DNA of 55,847 bases from Hallella mizrahii (lineage in GTDB: Bacteria > Bacteroidota > Bacteroidia > Bacteroidales > Bacteroidaceae), in NCBI RefSeq assembly GCF_009695775.1, contig NZ_VUNG01000026.1, positions 1-55,847 on the forward strand. The letters run 5' to 3'. Positions within the stretch are counted from its first letter, which is position 1, and each line of letters begins with the position of its first letter. The notes beneath the pieces were generated by a model. The model did not search any database and had not been told where the DNA came from. It saw only the letters and a program-made list of their open reading frames with translations. Both the position numbers and the translations under genes were made by a program. Below are positions 26,771-34,724 of the stretch, one piece after another.

Positions 26771-27038
26771 ACGGTGGTTTCTTTCTGCGATAACGGTGGT
26801 TTTACTGGGTCAGAAAGGAAGTTTGACCGAGTCAAAGTACGTTTCTGATCGCAAATTCTCTAGAGAATTTTTGGTCAGAAAGGGTTTCTGACAATAGCGC
26901 AAAAGTGTCGATATTTGTAAGTTCTTGGAAATTAAAGGCTTGTAAAAGCGCGTAAAATTCGCTTCTTTTCGGGCAAAAGGCCTTCCGTTGGCAAAGAAGC
27001 GCAAAATAAGGGCTGTTTTTTGTCAGTATACTTAACAA
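26771..27038. repeat. Dispersed intergenic element, copy 1
   Basis: This is non-coding DNA between the sigma factor gene's 3' end and the receptor operon. It carries an imperfect palindrome of about 38 bases (26843-26880, core AAATTCTCTAGAGAATTT at 26853-26870). Exactly 155 bases from the palindrome centre is TTTTTTGTCAG followed by TATACTTAACAA. Copy 2 (51508-51757) has the same layout. ACGGTGG lies about 69 bases before the palindrome in both. On the minus strand both copies keep an open frame of 59 codons between ILTKN and KFSREF. Confidence 0.7.
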
Positions 27039-27045
27039 AGATGGG

Positions 27046-27555
27046 CTAACAAGCAATGAGCACCATGCGGTAGATGTCGGCGCGGTGGCCTCTGAGTGCC
27101 TTCATGGCGTTGGAGAGAAGATGCTCAATGGTTTTCTCGCTGATGCCCATCTTTTTGGCAGCCTCGCGGTAGGACAGTCCGTCGCGTTTACAGAGCAACA
27201 GAGCCATACGCTGGCGGTGGGGTAGGGAATCAATCGCTTTCCATAGACGGGCTTCAAGAACAGAGCGGTCCTGCGCCTCTTCGTCGGTGATGGTGCCATC
27301 CAGGTCCTGAGGCTCGATCTCGTAGCAGAGCGGGACGTTGCGGCGCAGCCGGTCGATGCAGGCATTGCGCACAGTGGTATAGAGAAACGCCTTGTCATTG
27401 TTGGCCTCGTGTTGCCACAGCCGCACAAAGCAGTCCTGCACCACATCCTCGGCGGCGTCGACATCACCACAGAGATAGTGCATGGCATAGAGGCAGAGCG
27501 GACGGTAGTATTTCTGAAAAGCGGTTTCGATGGAAAGCATATATATATAAAACAA
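27046..27555 (-). CDS. ECF (sigma-70 family) RNA polymerase sigma factor
   Basis: This sigma factor of 169 residues contains only regions 2 and 4. Region 2 lies at about residues 15-80 (YYRPLCLYAMHYLCGDVDAA, EDVVQDCFVRLWQ, FLYTTVRNACIDRLRR), and region 4 at about 110-160 (LPHRQRMALLLCKRDGLSYREAA, MGISEKTIEHLL). It probably directs transcription of the STN-receptor operon downstream and is held by the FecR protein. M1 and M6 (27540) are both possible starts; the M6 form fits the family better, and the first codons lie in a TATATATA stretch. It is separated from the operon by 570 bases that include a dispersed repeat. Confidence 0.92.
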   Translation of the reverse strand: MFYIYMLSIETAFQKYYRPLCLYAMHYLCGDVDAAEDVVQDCFVRLWQHEANNDKAFLYTTVRNACIDRLRRNVPLCYEIEPQDLDGTITDEEAQDRSVLEARLWKAIDSLPHRQRMALLLCKRDGLSYREAAKKMGISEKTIEHLLSNAMKALRGHRADIYRMVLIAC

Positions 27556-27572
27556 GAAGAGCCCTCCTCTAA

Positions 27573-27755
27573 CTCCCCCCGAGGGGGGAGGACCGCAAAA
27601 CCCATACCTTGGATTTGCAGTTTCCGATCTCGGAACGGGGTTGGAGGAGGACTCGCTATTCCCCTCCCTTGGGAGGGGCTAAGGGAGGGCCGTACTTGCT
27701 ATTCCCCTCCCTTGGGAGGGGCTAGGGGTGGGCCGTTAGGTGGGCCGTTAGGTGG
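27573..27755. repeat. GC-rich palindromic and direct repeats
   Basis: The gap between malate dehydrogenase and the sigma gene holds a palindrome of C6/G6 type (27573-27590) and a 39-base direct repeat (27655-27693 and 27698-27736). Each copy contains the perfect palindrome CCCCTCCCTTGGGAGGGG (start offset 6) and ends GGGCCGT. Short tandem TAGGTGGGCCGT units follow to about 27755. Similar GC-rich palindromes are common between Bacteroidales genes, by recollection. Confidence 0.75.
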
Positions 27756-27768
27756 GCCCGGTCTTACC

Positions 27769-28806
27769 TTACTTCAAATTCGGGTTCATCTTGTTCCACT
27801 CATTGATAGGAGGAATGATGCCGAGGTCGATAACCTCCTGACGCATGTTGCAGAGGTGCTCGTAGCTCTTCTGCAGGTCAGCCATCTCTTCCTTCGTACC
27901 TGTAGGAACAGTGTAGTGGACGCCGCTCTTGTCGATGGTAGTAGGCAGAGCCATCATCACGTCCTTGAAGCCCAGCTCGGGGATGTCGGCATAGCAACCG
28001 GCAGGCAGAGTGAACTTCTCGCCGCCCATGGCAGCCTCGATCATCTTCACAGCGTTGTAGGCAGGGCTCTGGAAAGAGCTGCGGCCACGCAGCTTGATGA
28101 TGTTGGAACCACCCTGTACGGTGATGTGTTTGATCTCCTGCCAACGCTCGTCGCTGAGACCCATCTCAGCCAGCGGCTTGCCGTCGACCTTCACCTGAGA
28201 AGCGAAGACTGCCATCTGCTCGCCGTGGCCACCGTAGGTGTGAGCACCGGTCACCTTGTCCTGCTGAACACCGAACTCCAGTGCCAGAGCCTGCTGCAGA
28301 CGAGTAGAGTCGAGGGCAGCTAAAGAGGTGAGCTGGTTGGGCTTCAGACCAGAGTGGATCAGAGTAGTCAGAGCGGTCACGTCAGCGGGGTTGAAGATGA
28401 CAACCACGTGCTCAACGTCCGGGCAGTACTTCTTGATGTTGTCACCGAAGTCAGCAGCGATCTTGCAGTTGCCCTTCAGCAGATCCTCACGTGTCATGCC
28501 AGCCTTGCGGGGAGCACCACCAGAGGAGATGATGTATTTAGCGCCAGTGAAAGCCTTCTTGGCAGCCTCGGCAACCTTCTCGGGATTGCCCATGTCCTCA
28601 ACGGCAGGAGCATAGTAGGTGACGTTGGCACCAGGGAATGCGCACTGCTGGATCTCATCGAAGACACCATGAACACCCGGCTCATAGATATCATAGAGAC
28701 ATACGTTAGGAGTAAGGCCGAGCATCAGAACGCTCTGCACCATGTTGGAACCGATCATACCGCCTGCACCGACGATGACCAGTTTGTCATTTGTTAAATA
28801 GTTCAT
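27769..28806 (-). CDS. mdh: Malate dehydrogenase (lactate/malate dehydrogenase family)
   Basis: This 345-residue enzyme oxidises malate to oxaloacetate with NAD. The N-terminal Rossmann motif is LVIVGAGGMIGSNM (residues about 9-22). Substrate and catalytic segments are SSGGAPRKAGMTREDLL, NPADVTALTTL, SLAALDSTRLQQALA and the catalytic His in GAHTYGGHGEQM. Length is somewhat greater than the 310-320 of many homologues. The upstream minus strand has a -7 box TAACTTTG (28900-28893), which would leave a leader of roughly 80 bases. In this phylum the enzyme serves the fumarate/succinate branch of fermentation. Confidence 0.9.
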   Translation of the reverse strand: MNYLTNDKLVIVGAGGMIGSNMVQSVLMLGLTPNVCLYDIYEPGVHGVFDEIQQCAFPGANVTYYAPAVEDMGNPEKVAEAAKKAFTGAKYIISSGGAPRKAGMTREDLLKGNCKIAADFGDNIKKYCPDVEHVVVIFNPADVTALTTLIHSGLKPNQLTSLAALDSTRLQQALALEFGVQQDKVTGAHTYGGHGEQMAVFASQVKVDGKPLAEMGLSDERWQEIKHITVQGGSNIIKLRGRSSFQSPAYNAVKMIEAAMGGEKFTLPAGCYADIPELGFKDVMMALPTTIDKSGVHYTVPTGTKEEMADLQKSYEHLCNMRQEVIDLGIIPPINEWNKMNPNLK

Positions 28807-28940
28807 AACACTAATTATTTAGTTCAGAAATACTTTTCTGTGTTTTCCGACTGCAAAAAGTGTGCCCGAGGGCTTTCTTCCTTGCAGCCATGCAAAGTTA
28901 CTAAAAAATCTATTCATTGCGTGATTTCTTTTCGCTTTTA

Positions 28941-28972
28941 TTTGTTGTTTATTCTTAAAAGTATTATCTTTG
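28941..28972 (+). promoter_or_regulatory. Promoter of the aminopeptidase P gene
   Basis: The -33 box TTTG (28941-28944) and -7 box TATCTTTG (28965-28972) are separated by 20 bases. The start codon is 67 bases downstream. Confidence 0.7.
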
Positions 28973-29038
28973 TTACGTCTTTTGTTATGTCTGTTTGGCA
29001 TTTCAGGGATTAGACCAAACCATTAATCGTTATATGCT

Positions 29039-30826
29039 ATGAAAGAAGTAATCAGTCAACGGCTGCACGATCTGCGCGAGGTGATGCGCCGTGAGCATCT
29101 CGATGCGTTTATCTTTCCCAGTACCGATCCCCACAACAGCGAGTATGTGCCCGACCGGTGGAAGGGCCGCGAGTGGGTGAGTGGCTTCAACGGTTCGGCG
29201 GGCACCGCCGTGGTCACGATGCACAGTGCTGCACTGTGGACCGACAGCCGCTATTTCCTTGCGGCTGCCGATCAACTCAGCGGTACCGAGTTTCAGTTGA
29301 TGAAACTCAAGGTGAAGGGCACGCCGACCATCGCGCAATGGCTCGGACAGGAACTTAAGGATGTCGACGGTGCTGTCGTCGGCATGGACGGCATGGTCAA
29401 CAACTGCAGTAGCGTAGAAGCGATGATTGCAGACCTGCGAAATGAAGGTGGGATCACCGTGCGCCACAACTTCGATCCGCTGGCCACGGTATGGCGTGAT
29501 CGTCCGGCGATACCTGACCATCGTGTGGAGATACAACCCTTGGAGTATGCCGGTGAGCGCGCTGCCGACAAGATTGCACGCGTCCGTAAGGCCTTGCGTG
29601 CGCTCCATGCCGACGGAATGCTCGTCTCAGCACTCGACGATGTGGCGTGGACGCTCAACCTCCGTGGTACCGACGTGCACTGCAACCCCGTCTTCGTGGC
29701 TTATCTGCTCATTGATACCACACATGCCACATTATATATAAATAAGGAGAAAGTCTCCGATGAGGTGCGTGACTATCTCACCGGTGAGGGTGTCGGCGTG
29801 GCGCCGTATGCCGATGTGGCAAAAGGCTTGAAGCAATATCCCGAGTACAACATCCTCCTCGACCCCAACGAGACCTGCTATTCGCTCTATCGTGTGGCCA
29901 GCTGCCGCCCTGTGGTCAGCCACGTGTCGCCTGTGCCTGCCATGAAAGCGATCAAAAACGAGGCTGAGATAGCGGGTTATCATCACGCCATGCTGCGTGA
30001 CGGCATCGCACTGGTGAAGTTCCTCAGATGGCTGAAGCCTGCTGTGGAAGCTGGTGGCCAGACCGAGATGAGCATCGACCGCAAACTCACTGCGCTGCGT
30101 GCCGAGCAACCGCTCTTCCGTGACATCAGTTTCGATACCATTGCCGGATACGCTGCCCATGGTGCCATTGTCCACTACGAGGCCACGCCGGATACCGATA
30201 TTCCGCTTGAGCCCCGTGGCTTCCTGCTTCTCGACAGTGGCGCGCAGTATCAGGACGGAACCACCGACATCACGCGTACCATTCCTCTCGGACCGCTTAC
30301 CGACGAGGAACGGCATATCTATACGCTTGTGCTCAAAGGACATATCCAACTCGAACTCTGTAAGTTTTCCGAGGGTGCCAGCGGCACGCAGCTCGACATC
30401 CTTGCCCGCGAGGCCATGTGGCGTGAGGGACTGAACTATCTCCACGGTACCGGTCATGGCGTAGGCTCATACCTCAACGTGCATGAAGGTCCCCACCAGA
30501 TACGTATGGAGTATATGCCCTCACCGCTTGTCGACGGTATGACAGTCACCGACGAACCCGGCCTCTACCTCGCGGGGAAGTTCGGTGTGCGCATCGAGAA
30601 CACGCTGCTCATCCGTCCTTACAAGACCACGGACTTCGGCACCTTCCTCCAGTTTGAGCCGCTCACCCTGTGTCCCATCGACACCGAGCCCATCATCCTC
30701 GACGAGCTTGCGCCAGAAGAAATCGTCTGGCTCAACAGCTACCACAAATATGTCTACGAGCAGCTCGCTCCCCATCTCGATGAGGAGGAGAAAGAATGGC
30801 TGAAGGAAAAGACGAAGGAGATATAA
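29039..30826 (+). CDS. pepP: Xaa-Pro aminopeptidase (aminopeptidase P family, M24B)
   Basis: This 595-residue cytoplasmic metallopeptidase removes an N-terminal residue before proline. Two creatinase-like N-terminal domains occupy about residues 1-310, and the pita-bread catalytic domain about 315-530. The dinuclear metal ligands are visible: Asp399 and Asp410 in LLLDSGAQYQDGTTDITRT, His in GTGHGVGSYLNVHEGP, Glu in VTDEPGLY and Glu in RIENTLL. The size is that of the long eukaryote-like form common in Bacteroidetes. It is monocistronic, with its own promoter and terminator. Confidence 0.95.
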   Translation: MKEVISQRLHDLREVMRREHLDAFIFPSTDPHNSEYVPDRWKGREWVSGFNGSAGTAVVTMHSAALWTDSRYFLAAADQLSGTEFQLMKLKVKGTPTIAQWLGQELKDVDGAVVGMDGMVNNCSSVEAMIADLRNEGGITVRHNFDPLATVWRDRPAIPDHRVEIQPLEYAGERAADKIARVRKALRALHADGMLVSALDDVAWTLNLRGTDVHCNPVFVAYLLIDTTHATLYINKEKVSDEVRDYLTGEGVGVAPYADVAKGLKQYPEYNILLDPNETCYSLYRVASCRPVVSHVSPVPAMKAIKNEAEIAGYHHAMLRDGIALVKFLRWLKPAVEAGGQTEMSIDRKLTALRAEQPLFRDISFDTIAGYAAHGAIVHYEATPDTDIPLEPRGFLLLDSGAQYQDGTTDITRTIPLGPLTDEERHIYTLVLKGHIQLELCKFSEGASGTQLDILAREAMWREGLNYLHGTGHGVGSYLNVHEGPHQIRMEYMPSPLVDGMTVTDEPGLYLAGKFGVRIENTLLIRPYKTTDFGTFLQFEPLTLCPIDTEPIILDELAPEEIVWLNSYHKYVYEQLAPHLDEEEKEWLKEKTKEI

Positions 30827-30840
30827 AAGACTCTCTCTAA

Positions 30841-30859
30841 CTCTCCCTAAAAGGGAGAG
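30841..30859. repeat. Short palindrome after pepP
   Basis: CTCTCCCT (30841-30848) pairs with AGGGAGAG (30852-30859). It belongs in style with the GC-rich palindromes near 27573; both are preceded by CTCTAACTC. Confidence 0.5.
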
Positions 30860-30863
30860 AATG

Positions 30864-30924
30864 AGCCCACCCTAAGCACAAGGTCATGTGATGATAAGAC
30901 GATGTGCTTAGGGCGGGCTTTTTT
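30864..30924 (+). terminator. Intrinsic terminator after pepP
   Basis: AGCCCACCCTAAGCACA (30864-30880) pairs with TGTGCTTAGGGCGGGCT (30903-30919), with a 22-base loop, followed by a T-run. Confidence 0.85.
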
Positions 30925-31139
30925 GTTCTTAAGAATTAGAGAATTAGAGAATGTGTGGTGCTTGAAAGGAAAAAAGTTTTTGTTTCGCTATGATCAACTA
31001 ACGCACACCTATTATATATATGGGGCTGTTGTGGGAGAGCAAATATGTCCTTTATGTCTTTCTGTCTTAATATAAAGGGTCTTTTGTCTTGTCTGTCCCT
31101 TCTGTCAAACAACACAACTTGCAGAAAATTAGTTAATTA
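30925..31139. other. Intergenic region upstream of rpsU
   Basis: I see no gene here. It contains a short direct repeat (AATTAGAG twice, 30934-30951) and a run TATATATATGGGG near 31012-31024. Confidence 0.5.
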
Positions 31140-31171
31140 TTTGCGTATTTGGAAAAATAGATGTAATTTTG
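31140..31171 (+). promoter_or_regulatory. Promoter of rpsU
   Basis: The -33 box TTTG (31140-31143) and the -7 box TAATTTTG (31164-31171) have a 20-base spacer. The leader would be about 70 bases. Confidence 0.75.
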
Positions 31172-31250
31172 CAACCGCAAATTGTGGTACCATGTATTGA
31201 TGGCGCCCGCTTGCGTATGTTTCACATTTAAAAATATAAACCAAAACAAA

Positions 31251-31442
31251 ATGATTATTGTACCAGTAAAGGATGGCGAGAACATCGAAAGAGCTCTCAA
31301 GAAGTTCAAGAGAAAGTTTGAAAAGACAGGTGTGGTGAAGGAGCTTCGTGCTCGTCAGCAATTTGACAAGCCCTCTGTTAAGAAACGTCTCAAGATGGAG
31401 CACGCTATCTACGTACAGAAGCTTCGTCAGGAAGAGGAGTAA
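31251..31442 (+). CDS. rpsU: 30S ribosomal protein S21
   Basis: This 63-residue basic protein is S21 of the small ribosomal subunit, with MIIVPVKDGENIERALKKFK and RKFEKTGVVKELRARQQF. The start is the ATG at 31251, which gives the conserved N-terminus; the frame extends upstream to 31182 without conservation. It heads a cluster with a tyrosine recombinase and the hibernation factor. A structured, terminator-like element follows its stop codon. Confidence 0.95.
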   Translation: MIIVPVKDGENIERALKKFKRKFEKTGVVKELRARQQFDKPSVKKRLKMEHAIYVQKLRQEEE

Positions 31443-31444
31443 AA

Positions 31445-31496
31445 AAACTACTCCAAGAGTAAAAAATACTCAAAAAGTTTGGTAGTTTGAATTTTT
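31445..31496 (+). terminator. Terminator or attenuator between rpsU and the recombinase gene
   Basis: AAACTAC (31445-31451) pairs with GTAGTTT (31482-31488), with a nested stem GAGTA (31457-31461) / TACTC (31467-31471), followed by GAATTTTTC. No promoter is evident downstream, so partial read-through into the recombinase gene is likely. Confidence 0.6.
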
Positions 31497-31548
31497 CTTC
31501 GTACATTCGTTGCTGAAAACGCAAGTGTAGCGTTTGGAGGCTATCATG

Positions 31549-32433
31549 ATGGAGATAAAAGACCAATTCCTGGACTATCTCAAGTACGAGCTCAACCGCT
31601 CGCCATTGACGGTAGTCAGTTATTCCGAGGACTTCAAGAAGTTCGAGGAGTATTTTCAGGCATTGGAAGGCCAGCCGACATGGGAAACCATAGACGGTGA
31701 CATCATTCGTAACTGGATGGAGCAGATGGTCGATGAAGGCAATACCACCACAACGGTTGCCCGGCGGCTGTCCGCACTTAAGTCATTGTATAGGTTTGCC
31801 TTGTCGCATCATCTGATCGGGAAAGACCCGACAGTCGGCATTCGTGCACCGAAGCTGAAAAAGCCTCTGCCCTGCTTCCTACAGGAAGAACAGATGGACA
31901 GACTCTTGGACAGCGATCTTTGGGGAGACGATTATAAGAGTACGTGCGCGCGTACTGTTATTATGACTTTCTATGAGACAGGGATACGACGTGCAGAGCT
32001 GATTGGACTGCGTGATGCGGATGTGGACTTTGTCAACCGGCAACTCAAAGTGACGGGTAAAGGCAACAAGCAGCGTATCATACCTTTCGGTGAGGAACTG
32101 ACTGACGCTCTGAGGCATTATCTGTCAGCAAGAGATGAGGCTGTTTCCAAGCAGGAGGATGCTTTCTTCCTGTCAGAGAAAGGTTGCAGGTTGAGCGGCG
32201 GTCAGGTGGAAGAGATGGTGAAGAGCCATCTGCGATTGGTCAGCTCCATGAAAAAGCTTTCGCCGCACGTCTTGCGCCACACCTTTGCCACAGCCATGCT
32301 CAACCATGGTGCCGGCATTGAAAGTGTGAGACGGTTGTTGGGACATGCGTCAGCCTCCACCACGGAGATCTATACGCATACGACGTTCGAGCAACTCAAG
32401 CGAGTGTATCAAGATGCCCATCCAAGGGCATGA
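31549..32433 (+). CDS. xerC: Xer-type tyrosine recombinase
   Basis: This recombinase of 294 residues has an N-terminal SAM-like DNA-binding domain (about 1-90) and a catalytic domain with all six active residues: Arg in GIRRAEL, Lys in GKGNKQR, His-Arg in HVLRHTF, His in LLGHAS and Tyr in TEIYTHTTF. Xer proteins resolve chromosome dimers at dif. The place between rpsU and hpf is typical for Bacteroidales, so I read this as a housekeeping Xer and not as an integrase of a mobile element. I chose the ATG at 31549 because a perfect GGAGG (31536-31540) stands 8 bases before it; 31546 is possible. Whether it is XerC or XerD cannot be decided here. Confidence 0.9.
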   Translation: MEIKDQFLDYLKYELNRSPLTVVSYSEDFKKFEEYFQALEGQPTWETIDGDIIRNWMEQMVDEGNTTTTVARRLSALKSLYRFALSHHLIGKDPTVGIRAPKLKKPLPCFLQEEQMDRLLDSDLWGDDYKSTCARTVIMTFYETGIRRAELIGLRDADVDFVNRQLKVTGKGNKQRIIPFGEELTDALRHYLSARDEAVSKQEDAFFLSEKGCRLSGGQVEEMVKSHLRLVSSMKKLSPHVLRHTFATAMLNHGAGIESVRRLLGHASASTTEIYTHTTFEQLKRVYQDAHPRA

Positions 32434-32454
32434 GTTTAACCTTTAACAAAAAAC

Positions 32455-32460
32455 GGAGGT
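32455..32460 (+). promoter_or_regulatory. Strong Shine-Dalgarno site before hpf
   Basis: GGAGGT lies 4 bases before the ATG at 32465. Canonical sites like this are uncommon in Bacteroidetes, where most genes in the window have none; the neighbouring recombinase gene also has one. Confidence 0.7.
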
Positions 32461-32464
32461 AACT

Positions 32465-32767
32465 ATGGAAGTAAAGATTCAGTCGATTCACTTCGACGCT
32501 ACCGAGAAGCTGCAGGCGTTCATCGAGAAGAAGACCGCCAAGTTGGAAAAATCATTCGAAGACATTCAGAAAGTAGAGGTGCAATTAAAAGTTGTCAAGC
32601 CCGCTACCGCTCTCAATAAAGAAACCAGTATCACGGTGACCGTGCCCGGTGGAAGCCCGCTTTATGTGGCCAAGACCTGCGACACTTTTGAGGAGGGAGT
32701 CGACCAGTGCGTAGACTCATTGCGGGTGCAACTGGAGAAATTCAAAGAAAAAATACGCAAACATTGA
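32465..32767 (+). CDS. hpf: Ribosome hibernation-promoting factor, HPF/YfiA family
   Basis: This 100-residue protein has the RaiA/HPF fold: MEVKIQSIHFDATEKLQAFI, then the helix KKTAKLEKSFEDI and the strands VEVQLKVVKP and ITVTVPGGSPLYV. It is the short form without the dimerising C-terminal domain. It binds in the decoding centre and stores ribosomes when growth stops. It follows the recombinase gene by 31 bases and precedes a tRNA promoter. Confidence 0.92.
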   Translation: MEVKIQSIHFDATEKLQAFIEKKTAKLEKSFEDIQKVEVQLKVVKPATALNKETSITVTVPGGSPLYVAKTCDTFEEGVDQCVDSLRVQLEKFKEKIRKH

Positions 32768-32785
32768 AAAATTTCCCCGAAAAGT

Positions 32786-32816
32786 TTTGGAGATTGAAAA
32801 ATAAGTAGTATCTTTG
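32786..32816 (+). promoter_or_regulatory. Promoter of the tRNA-tuf cluster
   Basis: TTTG (32786-32789) and TATCTTTG (32809-32816) have exactly 19 bases between them, a consensus promoter. It lies 54 bases before the first tRNA and probably drives the four tRNAs and tuf. Confidence 0.8.
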
Positions 32817-32869
32817 CAGCCGTTTTACAACGAGTCCTTTGAAAGTCGTGCAAGGCGGCTGCAGGATAT

Positions 32870-32943
32870 GCCTCTTTAGCTCAGTTGGCCAGAGCACGTG
32901 ATTTGTAATCTCGGGGTCGTTGGTTCGAATCCGACAAGAGGCT
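32870..32943 (+). tRNA. tRNA-Thr (TGT)
   Basis: Acceptor GCCTCTT pairs with AAGAGGC. The anticodon TGT is at 32904-32906. The anticodon stem (CGTGA/TCTCG) has one T-T mismatch. CCA is not encoded. Confidence 0.95.
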
Positions 32944-32980
32944 CCTCTTTATGAGGACAGAGATCTTTTAAACATTGATT

Positions 32981-33063
32981 GGGTGGTTACCAGAGTGGCC
33001 AAATGGGGCAGACTGTAAATCTGCTGGCTCTTGCCTTCGGTGGTTCGAATCCATCACCACCCA
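32981..33063 (+). tRNA. tRNA-Tyr (GTA)
   Basis: Acceptor GGGTGGT pairs with ACCACCC. The anticodon GTA is at 33015-33017. A long variable arm, as expected for tRNA-Tyr, is present. CCA is not encoded. Confidence 0.96.
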
Positions 33064-33103
33064 CAATGCGTAAGCATGTAGCGACTCCTCTTTGGAGTGT
33101 AAT

Positions 33104-33176
33104 GCGGAAATAGCTCAGTTGATAGAGCACTAGCCTTCCAAGCTGGGGGTCGCGGGTTTGAGCCCCGTTTTCCGCT
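33104..33176 (+). tRNA. tRNA-Gly (TCC)
   Basis: Acceptor GCGGAAA pairs with TTTCCGC. The anticodon TCC is at 33137-33139. CCA is not encoded. Confidence 0.96.
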
Positions 33177-33185
33177 CTCTTTTTT

Positions 33186-33260
<75 letters not shown>

Positions 33261-33365
33261 CTTTGATGCCTAAACGAAGTCTAACTAAATATCAGTTGAT
33301 AAGTCAAGGTTGTCAAGAGAATCATCTATTTGATTATTTAATTAATACAATAAAAAAGTAAAGCT

Positions 33366-34574
33366 ATGGCTAAAGAGGTTTATGTGCGTACCAAACCGCA
33401 TGTTAACATTGGTACAATTGGTCACGTCGACCACGGTAAGACTACTCTGACCGCAGCTATCTCTAAGGTGCTGCACGAGCGTCTGGGTACAGGTGAGGAT
33501 GTTAAGTCCTTCGATCAGATCGACAACGCTCCTGAGGAGAAAGAGCGTGGTATCACCATCAACACCGCCCACATCGAGTATGAGACTGCTAAGCGTCACT
33601 ACGCTCACGTGGACTGCCCGGGACACGCCGACTATGTGAAGAACATGGTAACTGGTGCTGCTCAGATGGATGGTGCTATCCTCGTGGTTGCTGCTACCGA
33701 TGGTCCTATGCCTCAGACTCGTGAGCACGTGCTGCTCGCTCGTCAGGTAAACGTGCCTCGTTTGGTTGTTTTCCTCAACAAGTGCGACGATCCTGAAGTT
33801 GACGAGGAGATGATTGACCTCGTGAAGATGGATGTCCAGGATCTTCTGACTTCTTACGGTTATGAAGAGGATACTCCTATCGTTTGTGGTTCTGCTCTGG
33901 GTGCACTGAACGGTGTTGCCAAGTGGGAAGACAAGATCATGGAGTTGATGGACACTGTTGACAACTGGATCCAGGAGCCTGTTCGTGAGGTTGATAAGCC
34001 TTTCTTGATGCCTGTTGAGGATGTCTTCTCTATCACTGGTCGTGGTACTGTTGCTACTGGTCGTATCGAGACTGGTAAGTGCAAGGTTGGTGATGAGGTT
34101 CAGCTGCTCGGTCTTGGTGAGGACAAGAAGTCTGTCATCACTGGTGTCGAGATGTTCCGTAAGACCCTGGATGAGGGTGAGGCTGGTGACAACGTCGGTC
34201 TGCTCCTCCGTGGTATCGACAAGGACGAGGTGAAGCGTGGTATGGTTGTCGTGCACCCGGGTGCTATCACTCCGCACGATCACTTCAAGGCTTCTATCTA
34301 TGTGCTGAAGAAGGAAGAGGGTGGCCGTCACACTCCGTTCGGCAACCGCTATCGTCCTCAGTTCTACCTCCGCACAATGGACTGCACCGGTGAGATCACT
34401 CTCCCTGAAGGTGTAGACATGGTGATGCCTGGTGACAACGTTGAGATCGAGGTTCGCCTGATCTACAAGGTTGCTCTGAATGAGGGTCTCCGTTTCGCTA
34501 TCCGCGAGGGTGGTCGTACGGTAGGTTCTGGCCAGATCACACAGATTCTGCCTGACGTAGCAGAGGAGGGATAA
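33366..34574 (+). CDS. tuf: Elongation factor Tu
   Basis: This 402-residue GTPase delivers aminoacyl-tRNA to the ribosome. G1 is GHVDHGKT (residues 19-26), G3 is [12 protein letters not shown]4 is NKCD, and domains 2 and 3 follow ([32 protein letters not shown]). The gene shows the highly biased codon use of a strongly expressed gene. It lies between four tRNAs and tRNA-Trp/secE, the usual Bacteroidetes layout. Confidence 0.98.
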   Translation: MAKEVYVRTKPHVNIGTIGHVDHGKTTLTAAISKVLHERLGTGEDVKSFDQIDNAPEEKERGITINTAHIEYETAKRHYAHVDCPGHADYVKNMVTGAAQMDGAILVVAATDGPMPQTREHVLLARQVNVPRLVVFLNKCDDPEVDEEMIDLVKMDVQDLLTSYGYEEDTPIVCGSALGALNGVAKWEDKIMELMDTVDNWIQEPVREVDKPFLMPVEDVFSITGRGTVATGRIETGKCKVGDEVQLLGLGEDKKSVITGVEMFRKTLDEGEAGDNVGLLLRGIDKDEVKRGMVVVHPGAITPHDHFKASIYVLKKEEGGRHTPFGNRYRPQFYLRTMDCTGEITLPEGVDMVMPGDNVEIEVRLIYKVALNEGLRFAIREGGRTVGSGQITQILPDVAEEG

Positions 34575-34602
34575 TCAAGATTATCTGATTCCAAGATACG
34601 TA

Positions 34603-34630
34603 AGTCTCCGCATCTGCGGATGTGGAGACT
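34603..34630 (+). other. Hairpin between tuf and tRNA-Trp
   Basis: AGTCTCCGCAT (34603-34613) pairs with ATGTGGAGACT (34620-34630) with one G-T pair. It lacks a real T-run and directly abuts the tRNA, so it may be a processing or partial termination signal. Confidence 0.55.
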
Positions 34631-34635
34631 TTCTT

Positions 34636-34708
34636 ACGGGTTTAGCTCAGTTGGTAGAGCACTGGTCTCCAAAACCAGGTGTCGAGAGTTCGAGTCTTTC
34701 AACCCGTG
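34636..34708 (+). tRNA. tRNA-Trp (CCA)
   Basis: Acceptor ACGGGTT pairs with AACCCGT. The anticodon CCA is at 34669-34671. It is embedded between tuf and secE, as in many bacteria. Confidence 0.97.
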
Positions 34709-34724
34709 CTAAATAGAAGATAAT

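Noticed and set aside
33342..34331. Minus-strand 329-codon frame
   Set aside because: It lies entirely opposite tuf, a highly biased gene. It is a codon-bias shadow.
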